Source: Micrococcales bacterium
Lineage (GTDB): Bacteria; Actinomycetota; Actinomycetes; Actinomycetales; Dermatophilaceae
Assembly: GCA_021287075.1 (NCBI GenBank)
Contig: JAJTBD010000016.1
Location: forward strand, 25,557-89,556
Length of the DNA: 64,000 bases
Direction of reading: 5' to 3'
The position numbers and the translations under genes are program-made. Each line of letters opens with the position of its first letter. Position 1 is the stretch's first letter. Of this stretch, positions 62,712 through 64,000 are shown piece by piece. The notes under the pieces are model-generated. The model made no database searches. It was given only the letters and a program-made list of their open reading frames with translations, and was not told the origin of the DNA.

Positions 62712-63877
62712 TGACGACCAAGGCCGCCGCCAAGGCACCCCACCTCGACCTCGCCGCGCTCGTCGACGACCCCGGCACCCGCATCGTCGTCTGCTGCGGC
62801 GCGGGCGGCGTCGGCAAGACCACGACCGCAGCCGCCCTCGGCCTCGTGGCCGCCGAGCGGGGCCGCCGTGTCGTGGTGCTCACCATCGACCCGGCCCGCC
62901 GCCTCGCGCAGTCGCTCGGGCTGACCGAGCTCGACAACACCCCGCGCCCGGTGGCCGGGGTCGACCCGGCCTCCGGCGGCTCCCTCGACGCGATGATGCT
63001 CGACATGAAGCGCACCTTCGACGACGTCGTGGAGCAGCACGCGACGCCCGAGAAGGCCGCCCAGATCCTGGCCAACCCCTTCTACCAGGCGGTCTCGAGC
63101 TCCTTCGCCGGCACACAGGAATACATGGCGATGGAAAAGCTGGGCCAGCTGCGCGCCCAGGCCGAGGAGGACGACTCCTGGGACCTGATCATCGTCGACA
63201 CTCCCCCCTCGCGCTCCGCCCTCGACTTCCTCGACGCGCCCAAACGGCTCGGCTCCTTCCTCGACGGCCGCTTCATCCGCCTGCTGATGGCCCCGGCCAA
63301 GGCGGGCGGCCGCGCCTATCTCAAGGTGCTCTCCGGTGGCGTGACCCTGGCGACCCAGACCATGGGCAAGATCCTGGGCAACTCGATGCTCGATGACGTG
63401 CAGACCTTCGTCGCCGCGCTCGACACGATGTTCGGCGGCTTCCGCGAGCGCGCCGATGTCACCTATGCGCTGCTCGGCGCCGACGAGACCGCCTTCGTGG
63501 TGGTCGCGGCGCCCGAGCGCGATGCCCTGCGCGAGGCGGCCTACTTCGTCGAGCGGCTCGATGCCGAGCGGATGCCGCTCGCGGGCGTCGTGCTCAACCG
63601 GATGCAGCGGCTCGCGGCCGGCTCGCTGAGCGCCTCCCGCGCCGCCTCCGCAGCCGAGGAGCTGGCCGACGGCGAGGAGTCACCGACGGCGCGCACCACC
63701 TCGGGCCTGCTCCTGCTCCATGAGGACCTGGCCGAGACGGCTGCCCGTCAGCGCGCCCACGCGACCCGTTTCGTCGCCGGCCACCCGGGCGTGCCGGTCA
63801 CCGAGGTGCCGGCGGCCGCCCAGGACATCCACGACCTCGACGGGCTGCGCGAGGTCGGCGGCGCCCTCCTGCGCTGA
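62711..63877 (+). CDS. ArsA-like ATPase, second subunit (Rv3680 type)
   Basis: 388 residues from ATG 62711; GTG 62708 is an alternative. The P-loop reads CCGAGGVGKTTTAAALG: the signature Lys of the deviant Walker A is Ala, unlike the first subunit. TIDPARRLAQSLG (switch I) and IIVDTPPSRSALDFLD (switch II) are intact. Probably forms a heterodimer with the first subunit. The following gene in related genomes is a WhiB-family regulator. Confidence 0.9.
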   Translation: MTTKAAAKAPHLDLAALVDDPGTRIVVCCGAGGVGKTTTAAALGLVAAERGRRVVVLTIDPARRLAQSLGLTELDNTPRPVAGVDPASGGSLDAMMLDMKRTFDDVVEQHATPEKAAQILANPFYQAVSSSFAGTQEYMAMEKLGQLRAQAEEDDSWDLIIVDTPPSRSALDFLDAPKRLGSFLDGRFIRLLMAPAKAGGRAYLKVLSGGVTLATQTMGKILGNSMLDDVQTFVAALDTMFGGFRERADVTYALLGADETAFVVVAAPERDALREAAYFVERLDAERMPLAGVVLNRMQRLAAGSLSASRAASAAEELADGEESPTARTTSGLLLLHEDLAETAARQRAHATRFVAGHPGVPVTEVPAAAQDIHDLDGLREVGGALLR

Positions 63878-63893
63878 CCACAGGACAACAGCC

Positions 63894-63928
63894 GGGTATG
63901 CCGCGCGGCCGGGCCGCGCGGCATACCC
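63894..63928. terminator. GTATGCCGC-type hairpin after the ArsA pair
   Basis: A 17-bp perfect stem (63894-63910 with 63912-63928) with a minimal one-base spacer; both arms carry GGTATGCCGC. Lies 17 bases after the stop of the second ArsA gene. Confidence 0.8.
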
Positions 63929-63945
63929 CAGGTCTGGTGTCCGGC

Positions 63946-64000
63946 TCAGCCTGGATCCGCCGGCCGGATCGGGCTGAGGGGCGGGTCGTGAGAGCCGAAT
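63946..64000 (-). CDS. possible C-terminal end of a reverse-strand gene, partial
   Basis: An 18-codon open stretch on the - strand ends in TGA at 63948-63946 and reads FGSHDPPLSPIRPADPG at its end. Position, convergent to the ArsA pair behind a hairpin, is where whiB4/wblA lies in relatives. Too short to identify; may be noncoding. Confidence 0.25.
   Translation of the reverse strand, partial: FGSHDPPLSPIRPADPG

Noticed and set aside
61680..63877. Arsenite-resistance operon
   Set aside because: The ATPases are ArsA-like only in fold; no arsB, arsC, arsD or arsR is present and the pair is a conserved actinobacterial housekeeping unit.

Overview
The window is a very GC-rich, gene-dense bacterial chromosome segment with many GTG starts and ATGA/GTGA gene overlaps. 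BldG-type STAS protein, Crp/GlxR, a MarP-type protease, an actinobacterial-size TopA with a Lys-rich tail, monomeric isocitrate dehydrogenase and a Tad/Flp pilus locus all point to an actinobacterium. A Micrococcales/Intrasporangiaceae-like organism is my guess, not a demonstrated assignment. Gene order from topA through helicase, tad, acs, ephE, marP, nudix, nth, crp, MBL, ridA to a pair of ArsA-like ATPases follows the block I remember from Mycobacterium (about Rv3646c to Rv3680) and Streptomyces, so this is ordinary chromosomal backbone. I see no tRNA, rRNA, CRISPR, IS element or prophage.

Layout: 1-4.7 kb holds an osmoprotectant-binding lipoprotein (5' end off-window), a hydroxylysine-kinase-like/phospho-lyase pair and a serine hydrolase. 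4.7-10.2 kb holds an acyl-CoA ligase, topA and a LigB/DODA-type dioxygenase. 10.2-22.4 kb is accessory metabolism: an SSS symporter with a small partner, an SDR, a PadR-controlled serine hydrolase, icd, and a TetR-ABC-ABC exporter operon. 22.5-30.2 kb holds dcu-aspA, a methyltransferase, an AIM24 protein and a K+-independent H+-pyrophosphatase. 30.3-41.2 kb holds bldG, a prepilin peptidase, a DUF1998 helicase, a TauE exporter behind a CsoR/CstR-like operator, and the tad locus (interrupted by a phosphatase and an SDR gene). 41.6-50.8 kb holds a Fic-like protein, a LytS/LytR pair, two DUF485-symporter modules and acs, which together look like a carboxylate (acetate/pyruvate) uptake and activation unit with two Crp-like sites. 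50.9-64 kb holds a frameshifted GDPD gene, nhaA, a holin-like protein, ephE-like, marP, nudix, nth, crp, MBL, nudix, merR, ridA, DUF4177 and two ArsA ATPases.

The most striking signal is not a gene. The 9-mer GTATGCCGC occurs about 42 times by hand count (about 21 per strand, against roughly one expected from base composition). It occurs singly inside genes in several reading frames and as long inverted-repeat pairs between genes, both at gene ends and in divergent promoter regions. This is the distribution of the DNA uptake sequences of Neisseriaceae and Pasteurellaceae. Its presence on a chromosome carrying a Tad/Flp pilus locus (the machinery needed for transformation in Micrococcus luteus) makes an uptake-sequence-like role a testable hypothesis; a repeated terminator family or a methylation/nucleoid site are the alternatives.
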